From Actinophytocola xinjiangensis (GTDB lineage Bacteria > Actinomycetota > Actinomycetes > Mycobacteriales > Pseudonocardiaceae): a stretch of DNA of 64,000 nt. The notes beneath the pieces are model-generated. The model ran no database searches and was not told where the DNA came from. It saw only the letters and a program-made list of their open reading frames with translations. The DNA is taken from positions 62,001-126,000 of the forward strand of contig NZ_MSIF01000008.1 of NCBI RefSeq assembly GCF_001921215.1, read 5' to 3'. Position 1 is the first letter of the stretch; every line of letters begins with the position of its first letter. Below are positions 16,774-25,912 of this stretch, piece by piece. A program made the position numbers and the translations under genes.

Positions 16774-19530
16774 TCAGGCCTCCGGGTGGAGCTGGAAGTC
16801 GTGGATGGTGACCCCGTCACGGGTGACCGTCACGTCGTCGGTCACCGGGGTGTGGCCGTCGCGGGTGGCGGTGACCCGGGTGGACCCCGCCGGCACGAAC
16901 AGGCGGTAGCGGGCGGTGTCCGGCGAGCTCGCGTCGTCCGGGAACTCCCGGCTGACGACGTGGATCTCGGACCTGTCGGCGACCCCGATCTCCGCGCCCG
17001 GCACCGGCTTCCCGGACTCGTCGGTCACCTCACCGACCAGCAGCCCGCCCGCGTGCGGCACGCAGGTACGGGTGCCGACGAACAGGTTGTCGACCGCCCA
17101 GTAGCCGCCGCCACGCCCGGTGAAGGTCAGCCGGATCCGCACCCGCTCGGCCTGCGCCAGGGACACCGACTGCGCCCCGTAGACCGATCCGGACCCGCCG
17201 GTCCACAGGGGACTCCAGCGGCGGCCGTCCGTCGAGTACTCCACCGCCGCCTGCTGGCGCGCGGCCCCCAGGTACCGGGTGTCGAAGCTCAGCACGGGAT
17301 CGGTCTGTCCACTGAGGTCCACGGGTTCGGAGGTCAGCGTCGTGGACATCGACCGGGTGTCCTCGGCGGCGGGGTCGGCGATCGCGAACCGGTTGTCCAG
17401 CCCCGGCTGGGGTCGGTGCGCGGGGTTGTCGAAGCGCCACGTTCCGCCCTTGCCGGACAGCTGCCAGCCGTCCAGCGCGGTGGCGCCGTCCCAGTGGGTG
17501 AACCTGGTTTCCGCGCCGTTCCACCCGTAGCCCGGCGCGGTGCACGTCTCGGGATCGACGATCACCCGCTGGTCGAACCGGGTGTCCGAGCCGTCCGTGC
17601 GCAGCAGGCTCGTGCTCGTCGGGTAGCCGTCGTCGACCGGGTCGACGGTGACCTCGTACTCGGTCGCGGGCAGCCGAAGGCTGTAGTCGCCGGTCGCCGG
17701 GTCGGTGTACACGGGGTTGTGGGGGTACCCGGGGAACGTCAGCGCCGCGTGCACCGGCCAGCCGTGCCCGGACCCGTCGCTGACCCGGCCGGAGACGGTG
17801 ACCATCGGCGCCGCGGTGAGCGCGAAGTCCCGCACCGTCGTGGTGTCCTGTGTGATGGTCACGCTCCCCTGGTCGCCGACGAAGCCGTAGGCGGTGACCG
17901 TGGCGTTGTACTCACCGATCGGCAGGCCGAGCTGGTAGGTGCCGTCCGCGCCGGTCTCGGCGGTGCGCTGGATGGGCGCCTCGGGGGTTCCGCCCGTCAG
18001 CTCGATCCGCGCCCCCGCGATCGGTGCGCCGGACGAGTCGGTCACGGTGCCGGCCGCGGTGCCGATCTTGGTGTTGGTCAGCAGGGCCTGGGCGTCGAGC
18101 CGGCCCTCGCCGAAGACGTTGTTGTTCTGCGCGGTGCCACCACACTGCAGGTCCTCGGTGTCCCGGGCGGACAGGTCGAGCAGGTTGCGGGTGAACGGCA
18201 GGGCACCGATCAGGCTCGGCGTGGCCGACCACAGCAGGGCGATCGCCCCGGTGACGTGCGGAGCGGCCATCGAAGTGCCGTTGGCGAACGCGTATTCTCC
18301 GCTGACGCCCGGCACGGCGGAGCGGATGTTCACCCCGGGTGCCGCGATGTTCGGCTTGATGGCGCCGTTCTCGCCCGCACCACGCGAGGAGAAGCCCGCG
18401 ATCTGGTTGTTCACGTCGTAGGCGCCGACCGAGTAGCGCTCGGTGAGTGAGCCCGGCGCGCCGGAGGTGATACAGCCGGGGCCGTTGTTGCCGTTGGCCC
18501 AGACCGAGAAGATGCCCGAGGCGTCCCACGCGCCGGCGACGTCGTCGTACCAACGGTCGAACGACGGTTGCGTCGAGCCCCACGAGTTGTTGATGATGTG
18601 CGGCCGTTGCGACGGATCTGCCTCGGTGCCGTCGATCCGGGTGGGGGCCAGCATCCACTGGCCGGCGGCCAGGAGGTTCTGGACCGTGCAGGGGTCGCAG
18701 CCGTTGGCGGCGATCCACTTGGCACCGGGCGCGACCCCGATCTGGTTGCCGGCGCCGTCGTCACCGACCATCGTGCCGGTGGTGTGCGTGCCGTGGCCGT
18801 GGTTGTCGCACGGGCCGTACTTGCAGAGGCCGGCGGCGTCGAACCAGTTGTAGTCGTGGGACAACTTGCCGTCGGCGCCGCGGCCGCGGTACTGGTGGCT
18901 CAGCGTCGGATGCCTGTCGTCGACGCCGGTGTCGAGGCTCCCGATGACGATGCCGTTGCCGTCGATGCCCGACGCCCAGACGTCGTCGGCGTTGATGTTG
19001 GCGATCCCCCACTCCACGCCCTGGGGCGCGGGGCTGGCCGGTGTCTGCTCGACCGGGGCTGGGATGTCGTAGGTCATCGGCGCCACCAGTCGCATGACCT
19101 CCGAGCGCGCGGCCAGTGCGGTGGCGACGTCCCGGGTGCCCTCGCGCACCAGCACGGCGTTGGAGATCCAGTAGGACTCGAAGTCGACGCCTCGGGCGCG
19201 CAGCATGGACGTCACCCCGGACTGGCTGGTCTCAGCCGTCCGTCTCAGCGCCGTGACGACGGCCTGCCCGCGTTCGTCCCAGTCGGCGATTCGGCCGGCG
19301 GCGGCCAGGTCCGCCTTCTCCTGGAAGGAGACCAGGAAGTCCTGCGGCTTACCCGGCGCGTTGGCGAACCTCCGCTCCAGCGTGTCCTCGACCTTCGCCA
19401 ACGCGGCCACTTCCGGATCCGCTGGTGGTGGTGCGGCGGTGGCCGTCGGTGTCGTGGCGAGGACGCTGCCCAGCACGAGCACGGACGCGACCACCGCCGT
19501 CCACAACCGAGATATCGGTGACGCTCTCAT
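16774..19530 (-). CDS. secreted subtilisin-like serine protease (S8) with carboxypeptidase-regulatory-like domains
   Basis: 918 aa. Signal peptide 1-32; I9-like propeptide region about 60-155; S8 catalytic domain about 170-440 with Asp200 (GSLDTGVDD), His246 (HGHGTHTTG), the oxyanion Asn in WANGNNGPG and Ser420 (ANGTSMAAPH), bacillopeptidase-F-like. C-terminal to it come two carboxypeptidase-regulatory-like (CnaB-type) repeats, a MAM/jelly-roll-like region (LSFDTRYLGAARQQA, AVDNLFVG) and another Cna-like repeat. It degrades extracellular protein and is coupled to the PA-domain gene downstream. A small ORF and an LAL regulator lie upstream on the same strand. Confidence 0.93.
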   Translation of the reverse strand: MRASPISRLWTAVVASVLVLGSVLATTPTATAAPPPADPEVAALAKVEDTLERRFANAPGKPQDFLVSFQEKADLAAAGRIADWDERGQAVVTALRRTAETSQSGVTSMLRARGVDFESYWISNAVLVREGTRDVATALAARSEVMRLVAPMTYDIPAPVEQTPASPAPQGVEWGIANINADDVWASGIDGNGIVIGSLDTGVDDRHPTLSHQYRGRGADGKLSHDYNWFDAAGLCKYGPCDNHGHGTHTTGTMVGDDGAGNQIGVAPGAKWIAANGCDPCTVQNLLAAGQWMLAPTRIDGTEADPSQRPHIINNSWGSTQPSFDRWYDDVAGAWDASGIFSVWANGNNGPGCITSGAPGSLTERYSVGAYDVNNQIAGFSSRGAGENGAIKPNIAAPGVNIRSAVPGVSGEYAFANGTSMAAPHVTGAIALLWSATPSLIGALPFTRNLLDLSARDTEDLQCGGTAQNNNVFGEGRLDAQALLTNTKIGTAAGTVTDSSGAPIAGARIELTGGTPEAPIQRTAETGADGTYQLGLPIGEYNATVTAYGFVGDQGSVTITQDTTTVRDFALTAAPMVTVSGRVSDGSGHGWPVHAALTFPGYPHNPVYTDPATGDYSLRLPATEYEVTVDPVDDGYPTSTSLLRTDGSDTRFDQRVIVDPETCTAPGYGWNGAETRFTHWDGATALDGWQLSGKGGTWRFDNPAHRPQPGLDNRFAIADPAAEDTRSMSTTLTSEPVDLSGQTDPVLSFDTRYLGAARQQAAVEYSTDGRRWSPLWTGGSGSVYGAQSVSLAQAERVRIRLTFTGRGGGYWAVDNLFVGTRTCVPHAGGLLVGEVTDESGKPVPGAEIGVADRSEIHVVSREFPDDASSPDTARYRLFVPAGSTRVTATRDGHTPVTDDVTVTRDGVTIHDFQLHPEA

Positions 19531-19582
19531 GGAGAACTCTCACTTTCGCTCTGAACCGGTGGGTACTGAAGGGGTTTCCGGC

Positions 19583-19756
19583 TCACACCGGGAACCAGCC
19601 GTCACGCCTGCGGTGTTCGGCGGTCCGGTCGTCGGCGCGCGCCGGGTCGGCCGTTCCCGGTGTCGCATCGGGACGGCTGTCGGCGTTGTCGACGGCATCC
19701 GGTGACAGGAGCGGCTCGCCGGGCTCCTCGTCCCCCTCGGATGGGTGGTGGACCAT
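19583..19756 (-). CDS. possible small acidic protein upstream of the subtilisin
   Basis: 57 aa from the ATG at 19756; begins MVHHPSEGDEEPGEPLLSPD and ends RRRDGWFPV. Acidic, disordered-looking N-terminal two thirds and a basic/aromatic tail. SD is weak. It sits 52 bp upstream of the protease on the same strand. It may be a chance ORF or a small substrate/precursor peptide of the protease pair; nothing here proves translation. Confidence 0.3.
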   Translation of the reverse strand: MVHHPSEGDEEPGEPLLSPDAVDNADSRPDATPGTADPARADDRTAEHRRRDGWFPV

Positions 19757-19817
19757 GCTCACGAGGCTAGGAACCGGACACCTGGCCCACCATGGGCCAC
19801 ACCGGCCCAAAAAACCG

Positions 19818-22691
19818 TCAGCCGGTGCCGGCGAGGTGCCGCGCGAGCTGACGGCGTGAGTCGAGCCCGAGCTTGTGCAGCGCGGCGGCCACCTGTTTGC
19901 GCACCGTGTGGACCGACACGTACAGCCGTTGGGCGATCTCGTCGTTGGTCAGCCCCTGGGCGGCCAGTTCGGCGACCTCGCGCTCCCGTGGCGACAGCTC
20001 TCCGCCGTAGGCGGGCCGGCCGACCCGAGCCGGGCCGGGCACGGTCCATCCCCTGCTCCGCGCCGCCTGGCGCGCCCGGTCCAGGTCCCAGGTGGCACCC
20101 AGTTCGCGGAAGGTACGCAGGGCCCGGACCAGCAGCTGTTCGGCACGCGGGTCGGTGTCGGGCAGGACCCGGGCGGTCAGCTCCCACGCCCGCGCCGCCT
20201 CGTAGGTCATCGGGATCTCGCCGTAGTGGCCGGCCGCCGCGCCGAGGAGTTCACCGGCCCGCGTGCTCCGAGGGTCGTCGGCCAGGTCGAGCAAGCCACG
20301 GGCGTGGCTGACCGACGCCGGCGCCAACGGTGCGTGGATGCGCTCGGCCTCGTCGGCGAACGCGGCCACCGTCCGTCGTGCACGGTCGACGTCGCCACGG
20401 GCGAGCAGTAGTGCGGTCACCTCAGGCAGCGCCTGGTACAGACACGGGATGATCGCGTGGTCGGGCACCGCCGCGAGGAACCGGTCCACACCGGGCAGGT
20501 CCGCGGTCTCCCCGGTGGCCAGTGCCGCGCGGATGCGGGGGGTGAGCGCCAGGACCAGCGCGTCGTGCAGGCTGCCCTGGCCCGCGATCGCCAGTACCCG
20601 GTCGAGTTCCTCGACGGTCTCGGCGGTGGGGCCCTTCACGGCGAGGGTCAGTGCCGCCGAGCACGCGTCCTCGGTGAGCCGGAGGCTGGCGGTGGTGCTC
20701 AGGGACGGCCGCACGTCGCCGTTCTCCCGTACCAGGTCGGCCCAGTGTCCCCGGAGGAAGTCGATCTGCTGCCGGAACGTGGCGGTCCGTCTGCTGCGCA
20801 CCGACGGTGCGATGACCGGGTCGTCGACGGCGTCGCACAGGTCCAGCAGCCGAGTGGCGAAGGCGAGGTCGCCGCTGGTCGCCGCGATCTCGATCAGGCT
20901 CATGTGCCCGATGAACATGTTGCGGTCCGTCGGCGGCACGTAGGCGCGCCGGGTGTCCAACCGGTGCGGGTCCGTGCGACCGGTGAACAGGCGCACCTCG
21001 TCGACCATCATGCGCAGCTGCCGACGCCGGTCGTCGTCGAGGTCCGCGGCCCGGCACCGCGCCTCGAGGTCGGCGGTGGCGTCCTCGACCTCCGCGGTCG
21101 ACCGGCCGGGCAGCCACCGGGTGAGCACGATGGCCTCGGTCGCGAGCCTCGCCCAGTCCGACACGCCCTCGGCGGTCACCAACGCGTGCAGGTCGGTCCT
21201 CAGGGTGGCGTCGCAGAGCTGGAAGTGCACCGCCTGGCTCAGGTTGACGGCGACCCGCACCCGGTTGTCGGCGCTCAGGCAACCGTCCTCCCGCGCCACT
21301 TCCGACTCGAACACCCCCAGCAGTCCGACCCCGCGCGTCGATTCGATCGACGCCCTGGCCGCCATCACCAACGCGCGGGCGCGTTGTGCCGCCGGTACCG
21401 ACGGCTCCAGCAGCAGCGGTTCGAGCGCGGCGATCGTCGACTCGTCGTCACCCGCGCCGAAGGCCTGCTTCGCCGCCGCCTCCGCGGTGTCCGGCCAGGT
21501 CGCGTCCCGCGCCTCCCGCTCGTGGTGAGCGATCTGCGACAGCGGGCACGGCGTCACCGATCTCAGGGCGGCGGCGGCCCGCCGGTGAAGGATCTCCCGA
21601 CGCACGGTGGAGAGCACACCGTAGACGGCTTCGGCGGCCAGCACGTGCGACACCTCGTAGACGCCCTCGTGCTCGACCAGCAGGCCGGACTCCTCCGCGG
21701 CCAGCAGGCCCCGGGTCAGTCGCGCGCCCCGGAGCCGGGCGACGGCGGCCAGGGTGGCGCGGTCGGCCGGCCGTTGCAGTACCGCTCCCGCCTCGACGAG
21801 CGCCCGGGCGTCCTGGGCCAGCCGGGAGACCCGCTCAAGTACCGGATCACGCAGGCCGGCCGGGACCTCCAGCTCGTCGAGACCGCGGCGCATCATCTCG
21901 CCGTCGTGCATGGCGACGGTGCCCCGCTCGACGAGCAGGCGGACCAGTTCCCGGATCGCCAGCGGCAGGCCGGAGGCGCGCTGCCACAGGTGCTCGGCGA
22001 ACTCCGGGCTCACCCGCTCGATGCCGAGGATCGCGGCGGCGAGCTGGCCGGTGTCCGCGACGTCCCAGCGGGACAGGGTGATCCGGGAGACGGGCACCGA
22101 CTCGCCGGCGCGGGCGGCCAGGGCCGGCACGGCGGGATCGACCTCGCTGTCGCGGAAGGTCACCACCACCGACAGCCCGGGAACGGGGTCGCTGACGAGG
22201 AAGTCGAGCAGTTCCAGGGTCTGCTCGTCGATCCAGTGCGCGTCCTCGATCACGAGCACGACCGGGCCCGCCGCGCGCAGGGCGGCCTCGATGCCCCGGA
22301 ACATGAGGTGGGGCAGCACTCTCGGGTCCTGGGCGCCGGCGGGCAGCGGCGGCAGGCAGGCCGCGAGCTCCGGCACGAGCAGCCGCAGCGCGCCCGCCGA
22401 CGCGGGAAGGTCGCGCAGCGCGCCCTCGGGCAGGGCCCGCAGGACGTGCACGATGGGGCCGAGCGGGAACGGGTCCCGCAGCCGGTAGCACCGGCCGACC
22501 AGCGAGGGGCACACCGCCCGCAGCTCGGCCACCAGGCGCGACTTGCCGGCTCCCGCCTCGCCGGACACCAGGACGACCGACGGTTCGCTGACGGCGGCGA
22601 CCAGTGACGCGAGGGTCCCGTGACGGTCGACGAATGGGGGACGCTCGGCCTGCGTCGGTGCGTCGCGGTGCGGCTCGGTTCGTCGGCCCAC
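19818..22691 (-). CDS. LuxR-family LAL (large ATP-binding) transcriptional regulator
   Basis: 957 aa. GTG start preceded by GAGGAGG. N-terminal AAA/STAND ATPase with Walker A GEAGAGKS (about 44-51) and Walker B VVLVIEDAHW (about 142-151), a helical TPR-like middle, and a C-terminal LuxR HTH (SPREREVAELAAQGLTNDEI...VSVHTVRKQVAAALHKLG, last about 65 aa). LAL proteins are ATP-dependent activators, often of carbohydrate or secondary-metabolite genes. Its position directly upstream of the exoprotease operon on the same strand suggests control of it, but this is inference from proximity. Confidence 0.93.
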   Translation of the reverse strand: MGRRTEPHRDAPTQAERPPFVDRHGTLASLVAAVSEPSVVLVSGEAGAGKSRLVAELRAVCPSLVGRCYRLRDPFPLGPIVHVLRALPEGALRDLPASAGALRLLVPELAACLPPLPAGAQDPRVLPHLMFRGIEAALRAAGPVVLVIEDAHWIDEQTLELLDFLVSDPVPGLSVVVTFRDSEVDPAVPALAARAGESVPVSRITLSRWDVADTGQLAAAILGIERVSPEFAEHLWQRASGLPLAIRELVRLLVERGTVAMHDGEMMRRGLDELEVPAGLRDPVLERVSRLAQDARALVEAGAVLQRPADRATLAAVARLRGARLTRGLLAAEESGLLVEHEGVYEVSHVLAAEAVYGVLSTVRREILHRRAAAALRSVTPCPLSQIAHHEREARDATWPDTAEAAAKQAFGAGDDESTIAALEPLLLEPSVPAAQRARALVMAARASIESTRGVGLLGVFESEVAREDGCLSADNRVRVAVNLSQAVHFQLCDATLRTDLHALVTAEGVSDWARLATEAIVLTRWLPGRSTAEVEDATADLEARCRAADLDDDRRRQLRMMVDEVRLFTGRTDPHRLDTRRAYVPPTDRNMFIGHMSLIEIAATSGDLAFATRLLDLCDAVDDPVIAPSVRSRRTATFRQQIDFLRGHWADLVRENGDVRPSLSTTASLRLTEDACSAALTLAVKGPTAETVEELDRVLAIAGQGSLHDALVLALTPRIRAALATGETADLPGVDRFLAAVPDHAIIPCLYQALPEVTALLLARGDVDRARRTVAAFADEAERIHAPLAPASVSHARGLLDLADDPRSTRAGELLGAAAGHYGEIPMTYEAARAWELTARVLPDTDPRAEQLLVRALRTFRELGATWDLDRARQAARSRGWTVPGPARVGRPAYGGELSPREREVAELAAQGLTNDEIAQRLYVSVHTVRKQVAAALHKLGLDSRRQLARHLAGTG

Positions 22692-22783
22692 TCGAACGCC
22701 TCCTCGCGTCCGCGCCCGACGCGCCGACGACCCAACTCCCTGCCACTACAACAAACGCAGGTCAGGGGTGTCAAGAAGCCCGC

Positions 22784-23449
22784 TCAGGCGCGTGGCAGGA
22801 CGCCCAGCAGCGACGAGCGCAGGGAGATCCGCAGGGCGTCGTGAAGATCCAGCTGGAGCTCGCCGAGCGCGGGCTCCTGTGCGTAGGCGGCGAGGAGGCT
22901 GGGCGGAGGTGGGACGTAGGCGGACAGGGCGCCGGCCGAGACCAGGCTCATCAGGCAGAACAGCTGCGCGCCGTCGCCGAGTTCCGGCACGTGACGGCGC
23001 ACGAGGTCGGTCATGGTCGCGAGTTTCGCGAGGGAGGACCGTTTGTGCCGCTTGACCACCTCGACGGAGACGTTGTGTTCGAGGACGCCACCCTGCGCGC
23101 CGAACAGGTCGCACAGCACCGTCCGGTCCGACAGCGACCGGCTGAGGATGTCGGCGAGCTGGCCGGCCCGCGCCTCCGGCGTCGCGGTCGCCTCGATGCC
23201 GGCCGCCAGCTCGCGGTCCAGTTCGGCGAGCCAGCTCTCCAGGAAGACGTCCAGCAGTTCGAGCAGTACCGCCTCGCGCGACTCGAAGTAGCGCAGGACG
23301 TTCGACTTGGCCAGGCCGACCCGCCGGCTGAGCTCGTTGAGGCTCACCTCGGCCACGGGCATCTCGCCGAGCATCGCCGCCGCCGTGTCCAGGATGGCCC
23401 GGCGGCGGATCTCCCGCTGCTCCTCGCTTCGCGCCCGCTGAAACGTCAC
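22784..23449 (-). CDS. TetR-family transcriptional regulator
   Basis: 221 aa; GTG start. N-terminal HTH (RRRAILDTAAAMLGEMPVAE, LNELSRRVGLAKSNVLRYFESREAVLLELL, about 12-62) followed by an all-helical ligand domain of TetR_C type. It is divergent from the SDR gene with 100 bp between them, and that interval contains three copies of a palindromic motif. It is most likely an autorepressor that also represses the SDR gene, released by an unknown small molecule. Confidence 0.92.
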   Translation of the reverse strand: MTFQRARSEEQREIRRRAILDTAAAMLGEMPVAEVSLNELSRRVGLAKSNVLRYFESREAVLLELLDVFLESWLAELDRELAAGIEATATPEARAGQLADILSRSLSDRTVLCDLFGAQGGVLEHNVSVEVVKRHKRSSLAKLATMTDLVRRHVPELGDGAQLFCLMSLVSAGALSAYVPPPPSLLAAYAQEPALGELQLDLHDALRISLRSSLLGVLPRA

Positions 23450-23467
23450 GGCCTCAGCCTAGCTTAC

Positions 23468-23480
23468 AGACCGCCGGTCC
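23468..23480. promoter_or_regulatory. operator copy 1 (AGACCG-C-CGGTCC)
   Basis: One mismatch from the perfect palindrome in copy 2, just upstream of the -35 of the SDR promoter. Candidate TetR-regulator binding site. Confidence 0.65.
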
Positions 23481-23481
23481 C

Positions 23482-23510
23482 TTGACAGAAGACCGCCGGT
23501 CTCTTACTGT
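23482..23510 (+). promoter_or_regulatory. promoter of the SDR gene
   Basis: Perfect -35 TTGACA (23482-23487), 17-bp spacer and -10-like TACTGT (23505-23510). Operator copy 2 sits inside the spacer, so binding there would block RNA polymerase. Confidence 0.6.
23490..23502. promoter_or_regulatory. operator copy 2 (AGACCG-C-CGGTCT, perfect palindrome)
   Basis: Perfect 13-bp palindrome within the -35/-10 spacer of the SDR promoter; the strongest candidate operator of the divergent TetR regulator. Confidence 0.75.
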
Positions 23511-23522
23511 CGTCCCTATAAG

Positions 23523-23536
23523 AGACCGATGGTTCT
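23523..23536. promoter_or_regulatory. operator copy 3 (AGACCGATGGTTCT, degenerate)
   Basis: Imperfect palindrome related to copies 1 and 2, located between promoter and SD of the SDR gene. Confidence 0.5.
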
Positions 23537-23549
23537 TTAGGAGGGTGTC

Positions 23550-24494
23550 GTGAGCGGGAACTGGACCGAACAGCACATCCCCGACCAGCGCGGCCGGGTG
23601 GCGATCGTGACCGGCGCCAACACCGGGCTGGGCTTCGAGACCGCGCGGATGCTCGCCGCACACGGAGCGACCGTGGTCCTGGCCGTGCGCGACGTCGAGA
23701 AGGGCAGGCGGGCAGCCGCCCGCATGACCGGTGACGTCACCGTCCAGGCCCTCGACCTGACCTCGCTGGCCTCGATCCGGTCCGCGGCGGCCGACCTGCG
23801 TGCCGCCCACCCGCGCCTCGACCTCCTGATCAACAACGCCGGCGTGATGTACACCCCGAAACGGGCCACCGCCGACGGCTTCGAACTGCAGTTCGGCACC
23901 AACCACCTCGGCCACTTCGCCCTCACCGGCCTGCTGCTCGACCGGCTCCTGCCCGTCTCCGGCTCCCGCGTCGTGACGGTCAGCAGCACCGGCCACCGCC
24001 TCCGGGCCGCCATCCACTTCGACGACCTCCAGTGGGAGCGCTCCTACAGCCGCGTCGGCGCCTACGGCCAGTCCAAGCTCGCCAACCTGATGTTCACCTA
24101 CGAACTCCAGCGCCGGCTCGCCCGGCACGGCACCACGATCGCGGTGGCCGCGCACCCCGGCGTGTCCAACACCGAACTCGTCCGCAACGCGCCCGCCCCG
24201 GTCCGCCTGCCCGTCACCTGGCTCGCGCCGCTGCTCACCCAGAAGCCCGCGATGGGCGCCCTGCCCACCCTGCGCGCCGCCACCGACCCGACCGTCACCG
24301 GCGGCCAGTACTACGGCCCCGGCGGACTCGGCGAGACCCGCGGCCACCCGACGATCGTCTCCTCCAGCCGCGACTCCCACGACCAGGCCACCCAGCGACG
24401 CCTGTGGACCGTCTCCGAGCAACTCACCGGGGTGACGTTCCCCGCGCCGGTGACGACACCGTCGGCTATTTCAGGGCGGGAACGGGAAGGGTGA
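23550..24494 (+). CDS. short-chain dehydrogenase/reductase (retinol-dehydrogenase-like SDR)
   Basis: 314 aa. GTG with AGGAGGG upstream. Rossmann NAD(P) motif TGANTGLG (about 18-25), NNAG (about 95-98), catalytic Ser in VSSTGH and YxxxK (YGQSKLAN, about 172-177). The length and the WxxLQW-type segment fit the SDR group annotated as retinol/WWOX-like dehydrogenases. The substrate is likely a hydrophobic or xenobiotic carbonyl or alcohol and is induced through the divergent TetR regulator. Its 3' end overlaps the convergent DUF2515-like gene by 29 bp. Confidence 0.92.
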   Translation: MSGNWTEQHIPDQRGRVAIVTGANTGLGFETARMLAAHGATVVLAVRDVEKGRRAAARMTGDVTVQALDLTSLASIRSAAADLRAAHPRLDLLINNAGVMYTPKRATADGFELQFGTNHLGHFALTGLLLDRLLPVSGSRVVTVSSTGHRLRAAIHFDDLQWERSYSRVGAYGQSKLANLMFTYELQRRLARHGTTIAVAAHPGVSNTELVRNAPAPVRLPVTWLAPLLTQKPAMGALPTLRAATDPTVTGGQYYGPGGLGETRGHPTIVSSSRDSHDQATQRRLWTVSEQLTGVTFPAPVTTPSAISGREREG

Positions 24495-25737
24495 GACGCT
24501 CCGAGATCCTGAACCTGTCCGACGCGTCCGTGATGGACCGTCCGATGAGTTCCTTGGCCTCGCCGGGACGACTGGCCAGGAACTGCTCGTACTTCGGCAA
24601 CATGTCGCCCTGGATCCAGGACCACCGGTCGTCGAACACCGCGACGTTGCCCCCTCGGGAGCCGTCGAGAAGGCCGGCGCCACCGGGAATCGGTGACTGG
24701 GTGGTCGCACTGATGACCTGGGTGAAGATCTGGCCCGTGGAATCCTTCACGATCTCGTCGTAGAACGGCTGGAGAACCTGTTTCTGTTCGCGCAGCAGCA
24801 ACAGCCTGTTGCCCTCCGCGACCGTCGCCGGCTCGGACGAGTCGATCATCCGCCACACGTCGACCAGTTCCCGAGGCAGGTCACCGTTGTTCGCGAGCCG
24901 CTCGATGCCGCCGACGCCCTCCCGGCGGTACGCCTCGTGCTGGAAGGCCAGATCGAGGAAGACCGCCTGGTGCATCTCCAGGAACTTGTTCTCGAAATGG
25001 GCGATCTGCTGGTCGGTGAGCTGGGCGAACGCCTCGGCGACCCGCCTGGTGATCGGCCAGCTCTCCGGGACGGCCGTGGACGTGTCGCGCAGCAGGTCGC
25101 GCACCATTCGCATGTCCTCGAAACCCGCGTAGACGACGGTGCCGGCCAGCTTCGCCATGCCCGCCCAGTGCAACTGGGGCCTGTCGGCGAACAGACCGGC
25201 ATAGTACTCGTAACCGGCGCGGACGAACGGCTCGTTGTGGGTGAAACCCCTGCGGGGATCCCAGTCCTCCCAGCGTTTGCCGGCCAGTTCGGGAACGGTG
25301 CGCGAGATCAGGCCGAACACCTCCCGCGCCCTGGCCTCCCGCCTGGCCGGGTCGAGCGGGGCCAGCAGGCCTGGGGGGACGTCGACCGTGACGTGCGGCC
25401 ACGACGGTGGCGCCGGCTCGGTCGTGGCGAGTTGGGCGGACCGGGTCAGGACGGGCTCACCCACACCGTCCACGCCGCCGGCACTGGCCCGGCGCTGTTC
25501 GTCGATGTCCTGGCCCAGGCGACGAACGATCTCGTCCACCGCGCCGGCGGAGTTGCCCAGGCGCACGCGCAGGGCGTTCACGTCCTCGCGCAGCTCGTCT
25601 CCGGCCGGACCGTGCACCTGCCACGCGCGGACCAGTCCGGTCGTGTACTCGGCGGCGTCGCGAGCGGTCCGCCGCGCGTCGACGAACCTGGACCGCAACA
25701 CCGTCAGGTCCTCGATCGCGGCGCCCTGAAAAGACAT
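24466..25737 (-). CDS. WXG100-like N-terminus fused to a DUF2515-like domain
   Basis: 423 aa; ATG with AAGGGTGG upstream. Residues 1-90 are helical and resemble ESX/WXG-type N-terminal domains of actinobacterial effector proteins (LTVLRSRFVDARRTARDAA...LREDVNALRVRLG). The rest (about 130-420) has features recalling DUF2515/YppC (ISRT, YEYY, LHWAGMAKLA, FLDLAFQHEAY). No signal peptide. The divergent partner is a WXG100 protein, so secretion through a type VII system is plausible. The enzymatic function of the domain is not known to me; a toxin or phospholipid-related role would be speculation. Confidence 0.65.
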   Translation of the reverse strand: MSFQGAAIEDLTVLRSRFVDARRTARDAAEYTTGLVRAWQVHGPAGDELREDVNALRVRLGNSAGAVDEIVRRLGQDIDEQRRASAGGVDGVGEPVLTRSAQLATTEPAPPSWPHVTVDVPPGLLAPLDPARREARAREVFGLISRTVPELAGKRWEDWDPRRGFTHNEPFVRAGYEYYAGLFADRPQLHWAGMAKLAGTVVYAGFEDMRMVRDLLRDTSTAVPESWPITRRVAEAFAQLTDQQIAHFENKFLEMHQAVFLDLAFQHEAYRREGVGGIERLANNGDLPRELVDVWRMIDSSEPATVAEGNRLLLLREQKQVLQPFYDEIVKDSTGQIFTQVISATTQSPIPGGAGLLDGSRGGNVAVFDDRWSWIQGDMLPKYEQFLASRPGEAKELIGRSITDASDRFRISERLTLPVPALK

Positions 25738-25912
25738 TTCTCTGCCACCCTTGTGGTTCGCGACGTTCGTGATTCCAGCGAGGAGATTAGGGCCGTGCCG
25801 GCCGAGCGTCCACGCCGTCAGGAGCGGAAGGTTCCGGCATGATCTCGCTGGTCACAAGGCACGAAACGAAAGATCGTGACCTAGTCTGTCGAGAACCGAA
25901 AGGAGATCCGGT

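Noticed and set aside
16588-18450. 620-codon open frame on the plus strand
   Set aside because: Antisense to the subtilisin and PA-domain genes; low-complexity Arg/Gly/Val translation is the usual GC-skew shadow.
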